NCBI RefSeq assembly: GCF_003387575.1
Contig: NZ_QUAB01000046.1
Span: 186,001-250,000, forward strand
Source of the DNA: Microbacterium bovistercoris
Lineage (GTDB): Bacteria > Actinomycetota > Actinomycetes > Actinomycetales > Microbacteriaceae
Reading direction: 5' to 3'
DNA length: 64,000 bases
The notes under the pieces are model-generated. The model saw only the letters and a list, made by a program, of their open reading frames with translations. It searched no databases and had not been told where the DNA came from. How positions within the stretch are numbered: the stretch's first letter is position 1; the number at the start of each line of letters is the position of its first letter. The translations under genes were made by a program, and so were the position numbers. Below, one piece after another: positions 41,976-51,849 of this stretch.

Positions 41976-42584
41976 TCAGCTCTCCGACGACGGGGATGCC
42001 TCGGGCGCAGCGCCCTCGGTCGCGCCCTTCTCGGCGTCGCGGTTCTCCGCAGCGGCCTTCTCCGCGGCCTCGTGGTCCCGTTCGCGCGTGCCGTCGAACC
42101 GCAGCCCGAACAGCACGAGCAGCGCGACGGAGATCATGCCCGTGACGATGAAGATGTCGGCCACGTTGAAGATCGCCGGCATCATCCAGGGCATCGAGAT
42201 CATGTCGACGACCTCGCCGACGGGGAACCCTGGGTCACGGAACACGCGATCGGTCAGGTTGCCGAGCACGCCGCCCAGCAGGCATCCGAGGACGACGGCC
42301 CAGAGCCGAGAGCGCAGACCGAAGGCCTTCCACACGATCACGACAGCCACGATCGCCAGGGCGGTCGTGAAGATCCACGTGGCGCCGCTGCCAATCGAGA
42401 ACGCCGCTCCGGGGTTGCGCACATAGAACAGCTGCAGGAAATCACCGAGGACCGGCACCGCCTTGCCATAGGGCAGGTACGTGATGGTGAGGTGCTTCAC
42501 AAACTGATCGGCGGCCAGCACGACCGCCGCGAGTACCGCGACGATCGCACCGGCCGCCGACCGACGAAGAGGGCGACGGGTCAA
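41976..42584 (-). CDS. lspA: Signal peptidase II (lipoprotein signal peptidase)
   Basis: 202-residue aspartyl protease that cleaves prolipoproteins in the membrane. Four membrane segments and the conserved motifs [22 protein letters not shown] and [12 protein letters not shown] are present; the catalytic aspartates lie in the last two. TTG at 42584 is chosen, 4 nt after the divIVA stop, because any longer reading overlaps divIVA. The C-terminal tail is long and charged ([19 protein letters not shown]). It is followed by rluD. Confidence 0.93.
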   Translation of the reverse strand: MTRRPLRRSAAGAIVAVLAAVVLAADQFVKHLTITYLPYGKAVPVLGDFLQLFYVRNPGAAFSIGSGATWIFTTALAIVAVVIVWKAFGLRSRLWAVVLGCLLGGVLGNLTDRVFRDPGFPVGEVVDMISMPWMMPAIFNVADIFIVTGMISVALLVLFGLRFDGTRERDHEAAEKAAAENRDAEKGATEGAAPEASPSSES

Positions 42585-42588
42585 CGAC

Positions 42589-43161
42589 TTACAGTCCGAT
42601 GGCCGAGACCGGAGTCGAATCCGTCGACGCGGCACGCTGGTCGAGGTCGCGGAGCTGACCTTCGATCAGGCTGCGCAGCTTGGAGCGGTAGTCGCGCTCG
42701 AACTCGCGGAGCTCGGTGATGCGTCCCTCGAGCGTGTTGCGCTCGCGCTCGAGACGCGCGGACTGCTCACGCTGCTTCGCCTCTGCGTCGCGGCGGATGC
42801 GCTCGACCTCGTTCTGAGCGTCGGCGATGAGCTGCTGGCGCTTGGCCTCGCCCTCGGCGACGTGCTCGTCGTGCAGGCGCTGGGCCAGCTCGATGATGCC
42901 GGCGGTCGCGGTCGCGGAGCCGGTGACCTCGTGCGAGATCGGAGCTGCGGCGGCGGGAGCCGACGCCACCGGGGCAGCTGCCTTCTCACCGGATTCGTAA
43001 GCCGCCAGCTTGGCCTTCAGCTCGGCGTTCTCCTCGAGCGCCTTGCGCCACTCGATGACGATCTCGTCGAGGAAGTCATCGACCTCGTCCGGGTCGAATC
43101 CGTCCTTGAACCGAACGTGCTGGAACTCCTTGTGGACGACGTCATCCGGGGTCAGTGCCAT
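42589..43161 (-). CDS. divIVA: DivIVA/Wag31 polar growth protein
   Basis: 190-residue coiled-coil protein that marks negatively curved membrane and guides tip growth in actinobacteria. The N-terminal DivIVA domain reads LTPDDVVHKEFQHVRFKDGF followed by DPDEVDDFLDEIV. After an Ala/Pro-rich linker a long coiled coil follows (HDEHVAEGEAKRQQLIADAQ onwards). ATG at 43161 has a GAGGAG site. It lies at the downstream end of the division cluster, after yggT, as in mycobacteria. Confidence 0.95.
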   Translation of the reverse strand: MALTPDDVVHKEFQHVRFKDGFDPDEVDDFLDEIVIEWRKALEENAELKAKLAAYESGEKAAAPVASAPAAAAPISHEVTGSATATAGIIELAQRLHDEHVAEGEAKRQQLIADAQNEVERIRRDAEAKQREQSARLERERNTLEGRITELREFERDYRSKLRSLIEGQLRDLDQRAASTDSTPVSAIGL

Positions 43162-43292
43162 GGGTGGCTCCTCTTTCGATGAGTGCGATGCGCCAGATGT
43201 CGAGCACTGGCGATGAATATCGGTGGCGGTACCCGGGGGCGCGCCTGGGTGCCAGCATAGTCCCCCCGCCTGTGACCTGTGACGGCGGTCTC

Positions 43293-43592
43293 TCAGGGGA
43301 AGATCGCGCGTACGACGGACATCAGGATGAGCACGCACAGCATGGTGAGCGCGAATCCGAAGTCGAGCGAGAGCGAGCCGACGCGCAGCGGAGGGATCCA
43401 CTTCCGGAACATCCGGATCGGCGGATCGGTGACCGTGTAGACCACTTCCGCCATCACCAGACCGGCGCCCTTCGGGCGCCACTCACGATTGAACAGCGGA
43501 ATGTAGTCGAGGATCAGCCGCGCGAACAGCACCAGCAGGTACAGCAGCAGCAGCAGGTTGAGGATGCTGCCGATGAGGCCCAAGATGTTCAA
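43293..43592 (-). CDS. yggT: YggT-family membrane protein
   Basis: 99-residue protein with two hydrophobic segments (ILNLLLLLYLLVLFARLILD and FGFALTMLCVLILMSVVRAI) around the YggT signature VYTVTDPPIRMFRKWIPPLR. It is in the usual place between sepF and divIVA. YggT proteins have been linked to osmotic stress and membrane assembly in other bacteria; the function here is unproven. It starts 12 nt after sepF. Confidence 0.92.
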   Translation of the reverse strand: MNILGLIGSILNLLLLLYLLVLFARLILDYIPLFNREWRPKGAGLVMAEVVYTVTDPPIRMFRKWIPPLRVGSLSLDFGFALTMLCVLILMSVVRAIFP

Positions 43593-43604
43593 GGCCGGGC
43601 GCGG

Positions 43605-44072
43605 TCAGGACTGATCGAACCCGGCGGAGTCCGCCTGGGCGATGCCGCCGTGCCCGGAGACCGCGATGTTCTCGGGCGACAGCAGGAACACCTTGCTGGT
43701 GACCCGCTCGATGCGTCCGTACAGTCCGAGCGACAGTCCGCTCGCGAAGTCGATGAGTCGACGCGCGTCGGCGTCACTCATCTGCGAGAGGTTGATGATC
43801 ACCGGGATGCCGTCGCGGAAGTTCTCCGCGATCAGCTGGGCGTCACGGTACTGCTTCGGGTGCACGGTGAGGATCTCGTTCACGGCGCCTCCTGCCGGCT
43901 GACGGACGGCCGTGGGCCGACGCAGAGGGGTGACCGGGGCCGGTGCCTGCTCCTCGCGCTCGCGCTGCGGACGCGCTGCGGGCGTCGACTGCTGCGGCGC
44001 CTCGTCCTCGTAGACCTCTTCCTCATCGGCGAGGCCGAGATACACCATGGTCTTCTTCAGCGGGTTTCCCAT
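43605..44072 (-). CDS. sepF: Cell division protein SepF
   Basis: 155-residue FtsZ-binding protein that anchors the Z-ring to the membrane, a role FtsA plays in other bacteria. The N-terminal amphipathic helix is [19 protein letters not shown]. After a disordered linker the SepF domain is [40 protein letters not shown] and [23 protein letters not shown] at 44072 has a GGAGG site (CCGGAGGACACG). It follows ftsZ by 137 bp, and the pgeF and yggS genes usual in that gap are missing. Confidence 0.95.
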   Translation of the reverse strand: MGNPLKKTMVYLGLADEEEVYEDEAPQQSTPAARPQREREEQAPAPVTPLRRPTAVRQPAGGAVNEILTVHPKQYRDAQLIAENFRDGIPVIINLSQMSDADARRLIDFASGLSLGLYGRIERVTSKVFLLSPENIAVSGHGGIAQADSAGFDQS

Positions 44073-44209
44073 CGTGTCCTCCGGTTGGTCGTCTGGGCCT
44101 GGTTCGAGGTTAACCCCGGTCGGGGTGCGGATCGGTGATTCACCCGCCGATCCTCCGGGTGTGTCGCGCGGCCGTTCCATCGTGACGGCGCCGGCCGCGC
44201 GACGGGTCG

Positions 44210-45340
44210 TCACTTCAGGAACTCGGGAATGTCGATGTCACTGTCGTCGTCGACGGCGGGCTCGAAGCTCATCGCCGGGACGACGACCTTCTTCTCCTCC
44301 GCGGGCGCGACGACCTCGGGCTTGTCGACCTGAACCTCGGGCAGCTGCGCCGCCGGGCGCTCGATGACCATCGGCTCGAGGCGCGCAGTGGGCTCGCCAC
44401 CGTCGAAGCCGGCGGCGATCACCGTGACGCGCACCTCGTCGCCGAGGGTGTCGTCGATGACGGTTCCGAAGATGATGTTCGCCTCGGGGTGCGCGGCCTC
44501 CTTGACGAGGTCGGCAGCATCGTGGATCTCGAAGATGCCGAGGTTCGATCCACCCTGGATCGACAGCAGCACGCCGTGAGCACCCTCGATGGACGCCTCC
44601 AGCAGCGGCGACTCGACGGCGAGCTCCGCGGCCTTGATGGCGCGGTCGGCGCCGCGCGCCGAACCGATTCCCATCAGCGCCGATCCCGCGCCCTGCATCA
44701 CCGACTTGACGTCGGCGAAGTCGAGGTTGATGAGACCCGGGGTGGTGATCAGGTCGGTGATGCCCTGCACACCGGCGAGGAGCACCTGGTCGGCCGTGGC
44801 GAAGGCCTCGATCATGGAGATGCCGCGGTCGCTGATCTCCAGGAGGCGGTCGTTCGGCACCACGATGAGGGTGTCGACCTCCTCCTTCAGCTTCGCGACG
44901 CCGGCCTCGGCCTGGCTCTGGCGGCGACGGCCTTCGAAGGAGAACGGCTTGGTGACGACGCCGATGGTCAGGGCGCCGATCGACTTGGCGATCCGCGCGA
45001 CGACAGGGGCGCCTCCGGTTCCGGTCCCGCCGCCCTCACCCGCGGTGACGAAGACCATGTCGGCGCCGGTCAGCGCCTGCTCGATCTCCTCCGCGTGGTC
45101 CTCTGCGGCGCGACGACCCACCTCGGGGTCGGCGCCGGCGCCGAGACCACGGGTGAGCTCGCGACCGACGTCGAGCTTGACGTCGGCGTCGCTCATCAGC
45201 AGCGCCTGCGCGTCGGTGTTCACGGCGATGAACTCGACGCCGCGAAGGCCGAGTTCGATCATGCGGTTGACGGCGTTGACACCGCCACCGCCGACGCCGA
45301 CGACCTTGATCACGGCGAGGTAGTTCTGGTTCTGGCTCAT
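44210..45340 (-). CDS. ftsZ: Cell division GTPase FtsZ
   Basis: 376-residue tubulin-like GTPase that forms the division ring. GTP-binding motif [17 protein letters not shown] near residue 105; N-terminal [17 protein letters not shown]. The T7 loop reads [11 protein letters not shown]. The C-terminal conserved peptide DIDIPEFLK, which binds SepF and other partners, is complete and ends the protein. The ribosome-binding site is ACGGAGG, 6 nt before the ATG. It has a 185-bp upstream region of its own, so it may be transcribed separately from ftsQ. Confidence 0.98.
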   Translation of the reverse strand: MSQNQNYLAVIKVVGVGGGGVNAVNRMIELGLRGVEFIAVNTDAQALLMSDADVKLDVGRELTRGLGAGADPEVGRRAAEDHAEEIEQALTGADMVFVTAGEGGGTGTGGAPVVARIAKSIGALTIGVVTKPFSFEGRRRQSQAEAGVAKLKEEVDTLIVVPNDRLLEISDRGISMIEAFATADQVLLAGVQGITDLITTPGLINLDFADVKSVMQGAGSALMGIGSARGADRAIKAAELAVESPLLEASIEGAHGVLLSIQGGSNLGIFEIHDAADLVKEAAHPEANIIFGTVIDDTLGDEVRVTVIAAGFDGGEPTARLEPMVIERPAAQLPEVQVDKPEVVAPAEEKKVVVPAMSFEPAVDDDSDIDIPEFLK

Positions 45341-45525
45341 GGCCGGCCTCCGTTGTTTCGAGCCTGAAGAATGTGAACCTTAAACCTCAAGTAGAGGTGT
45401 AAAGTATTTCCCGGTATTGCGTTCTCACGACTGAACGTAAGCGGCGACGGGCGCTGCGCCCTCAAGCGACACGGCGTTTCGCCGCGATCGACGGCGCAGA
45501 ACGTCCGCTGCCGCGTGGGCAGCGC
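45341..45525 (-). promoter_or_regulatory. ftsQ-ftsZ intergenic region with likely ftsZ promoter
   Basis: 185 bp with no gene; a reading frame back to 45643 in this area is a shadow. The stretch 45365-45420 is the most AT-rich in the division cluster. On the reverse strand it holds TACTTT and TTTACA hexamers and a short hairpin ACCTC-TACTT-GAGGT. It is the natural site for an ftsZ promoter, as in other actinobacteria, but no single pair of elements is convincing. Confidence 0.4.
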
Positions 45526-46446
45526 TCAGCCGACCACCGGGACGGTGGGCGAGGAAACGTCGAAAGTCCTGGACTTCGGGTTGTTGACCATCAGCTTCGA
45601 CAGGATCACGGACTTCGCGGCGGAATCCTCGGAGCTCCCCCACAGCACCGTCCTGCCGTCGCCGAGGACCAGGGTCACACTGTCGGGTGTCGACGCGCGG
45701 ACGTCTGTGAGCGCCGATCGCACCTCAGCGGGGAGCGAGCGGACCACGAGTCCGGCGCTCTCGAATGCCGGGGTGCCCGCACCGCCGGTGATGCTGAGCA
45801 GCGGCTGCCCCTCGGGCCGGGCGTCCGTCGTGGCGAGGGCGACGCCCGCCGCATCCACGAGCGTGTATCCGGCGCCCGAACGCAGCACGCCGATCGGAGT
45901 GCGCTCGACGATCCGCACAGTCAGCCCGTGCGGCGGACGCACCTCGAGCGCGTAGGTCTCGATCAGCGGGAACGCCATCAGAGCGGACTTCACCGCGCTG
46001 TCGTCGACGAGGGCGATCGGCGTCCCGATCTGCCCGGACAGCGCCTGCTCGACCTGCTGCGCATCGAGCGACTTCGCCCCGACCACGGAGATGTCCTCGA
46101 CGGCGAACAGCGGGCTGTACGCCGCGGCCGCCGTGCCGAGCACGACCAGCAGCACGGCACCGATCGAGGTGAGCCAGACGAATCGCCGGCGGCGGGAGCG
46201 CGATGTGAAGCGCCGGATCTCCGCGCGCAGCGCCTTTCGCCGCGCCCGCGCCGCCCGCCAGACATCCGCGCCGCTGACCTCTGCCACCGGATCCACCACC
46301 GGACCGATCGGGTCGATCGGCGCCGTCTCGTCATCGGGCACCGCGGATGCCTCGCCGCGCAGCGGCACCGGATCCCGGGCGGACTCGGTGCGAACCGACT
46401 GACGCGCCTGTTCCTCCGAAGCCGGGATCGGTGCCGGGCGTCGCAT
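45526..46446 (-). CDS. ftsQ: Cell division protein FtsQ
   Basis: 306-residue divisome protein with a ~110-residue cytoplasmic region, one membrane segment (FVWLTSIGAVLLVVLGTAAA), then an extracytoplasmic POTRA domain (EDISVVGAKSLDAQQVEQAL) and a beta domain (RIVERTPIGVLRSGAG). FtsQ links FtsL/FtsI recruitment to the ring. It starts 1 nt after murC. The long Arg-rich cytoplasmic part is common in actinobacteria. Confidence 0.93.
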   Translation of the reverse strand: MRRPAPIPASEEQARQSVRTESARDPVPLRGEASAVPDDETAPIDPIGPVVDPVAEVSGADVWRAARARRKALRAEIRRFTSRSRRRRFVWLTSIGAVLLVVLGTAAAAYSPLFAVEDISVVGAKSLDAQQVEQALSGQIGTPIALVDDSAVKSALMAFPLIETYALEVRPPHGLTVRIVERTPIGVLRSGAGYTLVDAAGVALATTDARPEGQPLLSITGGAGTPAFESAGLVVRSLPAEVRSALTDVRASTPDSVTLVLGDGRTVLWGSSEDSAAKSVILSKLMVNNPKSRTFDVSSPTVPVVG

Positions 46447-46447
46447 G

Positions 46448-47848
46448 TCAGGCCTCCGGGGTCCGCCGGAGGGACTCGAGCACCTGCGGGATGATCTGGT
46501 ACACGTTGCCGCAGCCGAGCGTCACCACGACATCGCCGTCGCGGGCGAAACCGGCGGTGTAGTCCGCCGCATCCTGCCAGTCGGCGACGTAGTGCACGTG
46601 AGCCGGATCGGCGAACGCCCCCGAGACGAGCTCGCCGGTCACACCGGGCACCGGATCCTCGCGTGCGCCGTAGACGTCGAGCATCACCGTGTGGTCTGCG
46701 AACTGCTCGAGCACCTCGGCGAACTCGCGGTACATGTGCTGGGTGCGCGAGTACGTGTGCGGCTGCTGGATGGCGATCAGCCGGCCGCCGCCGGTGAGCG
46801 TGCGCATCGCCTGCAGAGCGGCGCGCACCTCCGTCGGGTGGTGCGAGTAGTCGTCGTAGACGCGCACACCGCGCTCACTGCCGTGCAGCTCGAGCCGGCG
46901 GACGGTGCCGGCGAATCCCTCCACGGCCCGCACCGCGTCGGCGAGGACGTACCCGAGGGTCAGCAGCACCGCGACCGCACCCGCGGCGTTGATCGCGTTG
47001 TGCGCACCGGGAACAGTCAGCTGCATCCGCGCGCGGTCCGCGCCGTGCACGATCGTGGCGGCGACAGGGCCGTCCGTGGCGACCTCCGCGACGCGCACGT
47101 CGGCGTCCTCCGCCTCACCGAACGTGATCACGTTCGGGTGGGTGAGACCGGCGTGCACGCGGAGCGCACCGGCGTCGTCGCTGGAGATCACGACCGCCTC
47201 CAACGCCTCGTTCGCGAAGCGCACGAAGGCGTCGTAGAACGCGTCCTCGTCGCCGAAGAAGTCCAGGTGATCGGGGTCGACGTTCGTGATCAGCGCGATC
47301 GCGGTGTCGTAGAGCAGGAACGTGCCGTCGGACTCGTCCGCCTCGATCACGAACAGGTCGTCCGCGCCGGAGGAGCTGGAGAGCCCGAGCTGCTCGATCA
47401 CGCCGCCGTTGACGAAGTTCGGGTCGGCGCCCAGCGCCTGCAGCGCGGTGACGATCATGCCGGTCGAGCTGGTCTTGCCGTGCGCACCCGCCACCGAGAC
47501 CAGACGGCGCGAACCGATCAGCCAGTGCAGCGCCTGCGAGCGGTGGATGACGTGCAGTCCGCGCTCCTTCGCCAACACGAACTCCGGGTTCTCCGGCCAG
47601 ATGGCGCCGGTGTGCACCACCGTGTCAGCGTCGCCGAGATGGGCGGCGTCATGGCCGACGTGCACGGTCGCGCCGGCGGCGGCGAGAGCACGCAGGTTGG
47701 CACTGTCGGCGCGGTCCGAGCCGGACACGCGGATGCCGGCGTCGAGGAACATGCGGGCCAGCCCGCTCATACCGGAACCGCCGATGCCGATGAAGTGCGC
47801 GGATTCGATGGTCTCGGGAATCGGGAGGGAGAGGTCGGGTCTGATCAT
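46448..47848 (-). CDS. murC: UDP-N-acetylmuramate--L-alanine ligase
   Basis: 466-residue ATP-dependent ligase for the first amino acid of the peptidoglycan stem. Rossmann motif [17 protein letters not shown] at the N-terminus; ATP-site [15 protein letters not shown]; other Mur motifs [35 protein letters not shown] and [14 protein letters not shown]. Full length. It lies between murG and ftsQ. Confidence 0.97.
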   Translation of the reverse strand: MIRPDLSLPIPETIESAHFIGIGGSGMSGLARMFLDAGIRVSGSDRADSANLRALAAAGATVHVGHDAAHLGDADTVVHTGAIWPENPEFVLAKERGLHVIHRSQALHWLIGSRRLVSVAGAHGKTSSTGMIVTALQALGADPNFVNGGVIEQLGLSSSSGADDLFVIEADESDGTFLLYDTAIALITNVDPDHLDFFGDEDAFYDAFVRFANEALEAVVISSDDAGALRVHAGLTHPNVITFGEAEDADVRVAEVATDGPVAATIVHGADRARMQLTVPGAHNAINAAGAVAVLLTLGYVLADAVRAVEGFAGTVRRLELHGSERGVRVYDDYSHHPTEVRAALQAMRTLTGGGRLIAIQQPHTYSRTQHMYREFAEVLEQFADHTVMLDVYGAREDPVPGVTGELVSGAFADPAHVHYVADWQDAADYTAGFARDGDVVVTLGCGNVYQIIPQVLESLRRTPEA

Positions 47849-47905
47849 GTCCTGCTCAGTCTACTTTTGCGGTCGCGCCGACGGGCTCAGCGACCCACGT
47901 GATGG

Positions 47906-48991
47906 TCAGCGCCCCGCGCGGTCATCGCCGAGCGCGCGGTCGATCATCGCCACGACGTTCTCGGTCCCGCTCCGCGTGCCCACCTTCTCGGCGGCGACCG
48001 TCATCGCCGCGATCCGGTCCGGGTCTCGCAGCAGCGGGATCACCCGATCGCGCACGGTGTCGGCGCTGAACGTCGCGTCGTCCAGCAACAGCGCGGCCCC
48101 GGCTTCGACGGCGGATGCCGCATTGAGGCGCTGCTCGCCGTTGCCCACGGCGTAGGGCACGTACACGGCGGGAATGCCGAGTGCGGAGATCTCACTGACG
48201 GTCGCAGACCCCGCCCGCGAGACGATCACGTCGGCGAGGGCGAAGGCGAGATCCATCCGGTCGAGGTAGCGACGCATGGCGTAGCCGGGCATGCCGGGAT
48301 CGACCCATTCGCCGCGCTCCCCCGTCGCATGCAGAAGCTGCCAGTCCGCAGCGAGGACATCGGCCCAAGAGCCCGCGAGCGCCTCGTTCAGGCGCTGCGC
48401 GCCGAGCGATCCCCCGAACACGAGCAGCACCGGCTTCGCGGGGTCGAGGCCGAACAGCTCCGCGGCCTCGTCACGCGCCGCAGCACGGTCGAGTTCCACG
48501 ACCTCACGGCGCAGCGGCATCCCGACGACCTCGCCGTGCTTGAGCGGCGTGCCGTCGAACACCACGCCGACGCCGGCTGCCCGGCGGGCCCCGAGCACGT
48601 TCGCGAGCCCGGGCTTGGCGTTCGCCTCGTGCACGACGAACGGTATCCCCTCACGGCGGGCGGCGACGTAGGCCGGGGCGGAGGCATACCCGCCGAAGCC
48701 GACGACCACGTCGACGCCGTGCTCGCGGATGTGCGCGCGCACCTGCGCGATCGCCCTGCGGAAGCGTCCGGGGAAGGCGGCGGCCTGCTTGTTCGGACGG
48801 CGAGGGAACGGCACCTTGTCGACGATCAGCAGCTCGTAGCCCCGCTCGGGGACCAGCCGGGACTCCAGACCCTCCTTGGTGCCGAGCACCAGGACCGTCG
48901 CGTCGTCGCGCTCACGGAGCAGATCGGCGACGGCGAGCAGCGGATTGACATGGCCGGCGGTGCCCCCGCCGGCGAGAAGGTACGTGGTCAC
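47906..48991 (-). CDS. murG: Lipid II-forming GlcNAc transferase
   Basis: 361-residue GT28 glycosyltransferase that adds GlcNAc to lipid I at the cytoplasmic face of the membrane. N-terminal glycine loop LLAGGGTAGHVNPLLAVA; central VVGFGGYASAPAYVAAR and VVHEANAKPGLAN; UDP-GlcNAc site VFGGSLGAQRLNEAL and VIVSRAGSATVSEISALGIP. It lies between ftsW and murC, with a 57-bp gap to murC. Confidence 0.97.
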   Translation of the reverse strand: MTTYLLAGGGTAGHVNPLLAVADLLRERDDATVLVLGTKEGLESRLVPERGYELLIVDKVPFPRRPNKQAAAFPGRFRRAIAQVRAHIREHGVDVVVGFGGYASAPAYVAARREGIPFVVHEANAKPGLANVLGARRAAGVGVVFDGTPLKHGEVVGMPLRREVVELDRAAARDEAAELFGLDPAKPVLLVFGGSLGAQRLNEALAGSWADVLAADWQLLHATGERGEWVDPGMPGYAMRRYLDRMDLAFALADVIVSRAGSATVSEISALGIPAVYVPYAVGNGEQRLNAASAVEAGAALLLDDATFSADTVRDRVIPLLRDPDRIAAMTVAAEKVGTRSGTENVVAMIDRALGDDRAGR

Positions 48992-49091
48992 CCCGTGATC
49001 TTACGGGAAGCGCCGGGGTGCGACCCGGTGGGGCGGCGGGCACGAGAGCGCGCACGGACCGGCCGCCGCACGCGCACGAACGAGTGCCCGG

Positions 49092-50348
49092 CTAGCTCTG
49101 CCCTGCTCGCGCGGGGGCGCGCCGTGCAGCGCGCTGTGAGGTCTTCGGCTGCGCCTCCGGCACGGGTGCGGATGCCGGGATGGTGCGCGCGAACGCCAGC
49201 AGTACACCGCAGGCGAGCAGCACCGACAGCAGCGCGGTGCCGCCCTGGGACATGAACGGCAGAGGGACGCCCATCACCGGGAAGATGCGGATCACCACGC
49301 CGATGTTGAACAGGGCCTGTCCGACGATCCACAGCGTGATGCCTCCTGCGGCGACGCGGATGAACGGATCGTTCGTCTTCCGGATGATGTGGAACGCCCC
49401 GACCGCGAAGGCGGTGAACAGGCCCAGCACGAGCACGCAGCCGATCAGGCCGAGCTCCTCGCCCACGATCGCGAAGATGTAGTCGTTCGCCGCAGCCGGC
49501 AGCCAGCCGTACTTCTCCTGCGAGTTGCCGAGACCGACGCCGAAGACGCCGCCCGATGCCATGCCCCACATGCCGTGGGTGGCCTGGTAGCACGCGTTGG
49601 AGATGTCGCAGTCCTCGGGGTTGAACGCGGCCAGGATGCGGTTCATCCGGTTCTTGCTGGTCAGCGCGTAGCCGAGGACCGCGACGATGCCGAGCAGCAG
49701 CGGAAGGATGAACAGCCTCAGCCGGACTCCGGAGAAGAACAGGCAGCCCAGCACGATCAGCACCATGACCATGGCAGTACCGAGGTCGTTGCCCGCGACG
49801 ACGGTCCCGATCGCCAGAGCGGAGACCGGGACCACGGGGATGAACACCTGGTGCCAGGTGTTCAGGCGCGTCTGCTTGCGCAGCAGCACGAAGGCGACCC
49901 AGATCGCGAGTGCGAGCTTGAGGAACTCCGAGGGCTGCATCGTGTAGCCGGCGACCTTGATCCAGTTGCGGTTTCCCATGTCCGAGATGCCCAGTGGCGT
50001 GAACACGAGCAGCTGGAGGCAGAGTCCGAGCACCAGGCCCACCCAGGCGAGCCTCTTGATCACGTTCACGGGCAGGCGACTCACGAGGAACATGAGCGGG
50101 ATGCCGATCACGGCGAACACGCCCTGCTTCATGACCTCGTCGAGCGGGCCCTTCGTGGTCGCACTGGTGGCGGAGAGCACCATGACCAGCCCGAACACGG
50201 TGACCAGCAGCGCGGAGAAGGAGATCAGGAGGAACTCCATCGACACCGGCTGGAACAGTCTTCCGAGCGAGACCCGCGCGGCGAGACCGCTGCGAGCGGG
50301 CGCGGAGGCGGCGGAGTCAGCGCGCTTCGGGTGAGGCGTCTGCGTCAT
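49092..50348 (-). CDS. ftsW: Peptidoglycan polymerase FtsW
   Basis: 418-residue SEDS-family glycosyltransferase that polymerises lipid II with its partner FtsI. About ten membrane segments. SEDS landmarks: GNRNWIKVAGYTMQPSEFLK and GVVIRIFPVMGVPLPFMSQG. The ATG at 50348 is chosen over the TTG immediately before it; either overlaps the murD end by about 30 bases. The N- and C-terminal tails are basic. Confidence 0.95.
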   Translation of the reverse strand: MTQTPHPKRADSAASAPARSGLAARVSLGRLFQPVSMEFLLISFSALLVTVFGLVMVLSATSATTKGPLDEVMKQGVFAVIGIPLMFLVSRLPVNVIKRLAWVGLVLGLCLQLLVFTPLGISDMGNRNWIKVAGYTMQPSEFLKLALAIWVAFVLLRKQTRLNTWHQVFIPVVPVSALAIGTVVAGNDLGTAMVMVLIVLGCLFFSGVRLRLFILPLLLGIVAVLGYALTSKNRMNRILAAFNPEDCDISNACYQATHGMWGMASGGVFGVGLGNSQEKYGWLPAAANDYIFAIVGEELGLIGCVLVLGLFTAFAVGAFHIIRKTNDPFIRVAAGGITLWIVGQALFNIGVVIRIFPVMGVPLPFMSQGGTALLSVLLACGVLLAFARTIPASAPVPEAQPKTSQRAARRAPARAGQS

Positions 50349-51849
50349 CAACGCTCCCCCGATCGATCCAGTCCCGCACCGCCTCGGCGAAGCGATGGCC
50401 GCGATCCGCGTAGCTGCTGAACTGATCGAAGGATGCTGCTGCGGGAGCCAGCAGAACCGTGCCCCCGTCGCCCGCGATCCCCGTCGCCAGTTCGACGACG
50501 CGGGTCATGACCTCTCCAGTGTCGGCGGGGAGGACCTCGTAGAGCGGCACGCTCGGCGCGTGTCGCCGGAATGCCGTCAGCACGGGGTCGCGGTCCAAGC
50601 CGATCACGATCGCCGCCCCTGCCGTGCCACCGACCTCGGCGACCAGCTCGGAGATGTCGACGCCCTTGAGGTCGCCTCCGACGACCCACACCGCACCGGG
50701 GTAGGCCCGGAGTGAGGATGCTGCCGCATGCGGGTTCGTGGCCTTGGAGTCGTCGACCCAGGTGATGCCCGCGTGCTCGGCCACCACCTGGATGCGGTGC
50801 GCGTCGAGCCGGAACGCCTGCAGTGCACGGTGGATCGTCTCGGGCTCGGTGCCCAGGGAGCGTGCCAGCGCTGCGGCGGCGAGGATGTTCTGGACGATGT
50901 GCGGCGCGGACAGGCCGACGCGACGGAGGTCGTCGAGCGTCGTCAGCTCGAGAGCGCTGTTGCGCCGGTCGTCGAGGAACGCCCGGTCGACGACGATGCC
51001 GTCCACGACCCCCAGATCGCTGGGTCCGGGGGTGCCGAGGTCGAACCCGATCGCGCGAGCGCCGTCGACGACATCCGCCTCCTCGACCATGAGCCTGGTC
51101 GCCTCGTCCGCCTTGTTGTACACGCAGGCGACACGGGCGTTGCGGTATACCAGCGCCTTCGCGTCACGGTACGCCTGGGCACTGCCGTGCCAGACGAGGT
51201 GGTCGTCGGCGAGGTTCAGGCAGACGGCGGAGTGCGGGTAGAGCTGCGCCTCGGGCGCGGCGAGACCCAGGTACCAGAGCTGGTGGCTGGACAGTTCGAC
51301 GACGAGCACGTCGAAACCGCCCGGGTCGCGCACCGCGTCGAGCACGGGCACGCCGATGTTCCCGCACGGCGCCGTACGCAGCCCGCCCTCGGCGAGCAGC
51401 GAGGCGGTCAGCTGCGTCGTGGTGGTCTTGCCGTTCGTGCCGGTGATGAGCACCCAGTCGGCGGGCGTGCCGTCCGGGCGCACGACCTTGTCGCGCACCC
51501 GCCAGGCGAGCTCGACGTCGCCCCACAGGGCGATCCCGGCATCCTGCGTCCAGCGGATCACCGGATGCGCGGGCGGGAATCCCGGCGAGGCGATCACAAC
51601 GTCGGGTGCGAAGTCGATCAGCGACGCCGGCGGCTCGGCGAGCGAGCCGAGCTCGAGGCGCGCACCGATCACCGGAAGCAGCCGCTGGTAGTCCTCGGAG
51701 GCCGATTCGGAGAGCACGAGCACCTCGGCGCCCAGCTCCGTGAGCGTGTCGGCGACCGAGAATCCCGTCGTCGACAGTCCGAGAACGGCCACTCGGAGCC
51801 CCGCCCAGTCAGCGTCCCAGCTGGTCAGGCCCTTCAGTCGCGCGTTCAT
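50317..51849 (-). CDS. murD: UDP-N-acetylmuramoyl-L-alanine--D-glutamate ligase
   Basis: 510-residue ligase that adds D-Glu, the second stem residue. ATP-site WVLITGTNGKTTTTQLTASL; other motifs VVELSSHQLWYLG, NLADDHLVWHGS, YNKADEATRLM and WVDDSKATNPHAA. ATG at 51849 overlaps the mraY stop (ATGA) and gives MNARLKGLTSWDADWAGLRV; a longer reading lies inside mraY in another frame. Somewhat longer than the E. coli enzyme. Confidence 0.96.
   Translation of the reverse strand: MNARLKGLTSWDADWAGLRVAVLGLSTTGFSVADTLTELGAEVLVLSESASEDYQRLLPVIGARLELGSLAEPPASLIDFAPDVVIASPGFPPAHPVIRWTQDAGIALWGDVELAWRVRDKVVRPDGTPADWVLITGTNGKTTTTQLTASLLAEGGLRTAPCGNIGVPVLDAVRDPGGFDVLVVELSSHQLWYLGLAAPEAQLYPHSAVCLNLADDHLVWHGSAQAYRDAKALVYRNARVACVYNKADEATRLMVEEADVVDGARAIGFDLGTPGPSDLGVVDGIVVDRAFLDDRRNSALELTTLDDLRRVGLSAPHIVQNILAAAALARSLGTEPETIHRALQAFRLDAHRIQVVAEHAGITWVDDSKATNPHAAASSLRAYPGAVWVVGGDLKGVDISELVAEVGGTAGAAIVIGLDRDPVLTAFRRHAPSVPLYEVLPADTGEVMTRVVELATGIAGDGGTVLLAPAAASFDQFSSYADRGHRFAEAVRDWIDRGSVDDADASPEAR

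Noticed and set aside
45425..45643. 72-residue reverse frame upstream of ftsZ
   Set aside because: It overlaps the ftsQ end in another frame, has no ribosome-binding site and no recognisable feature.
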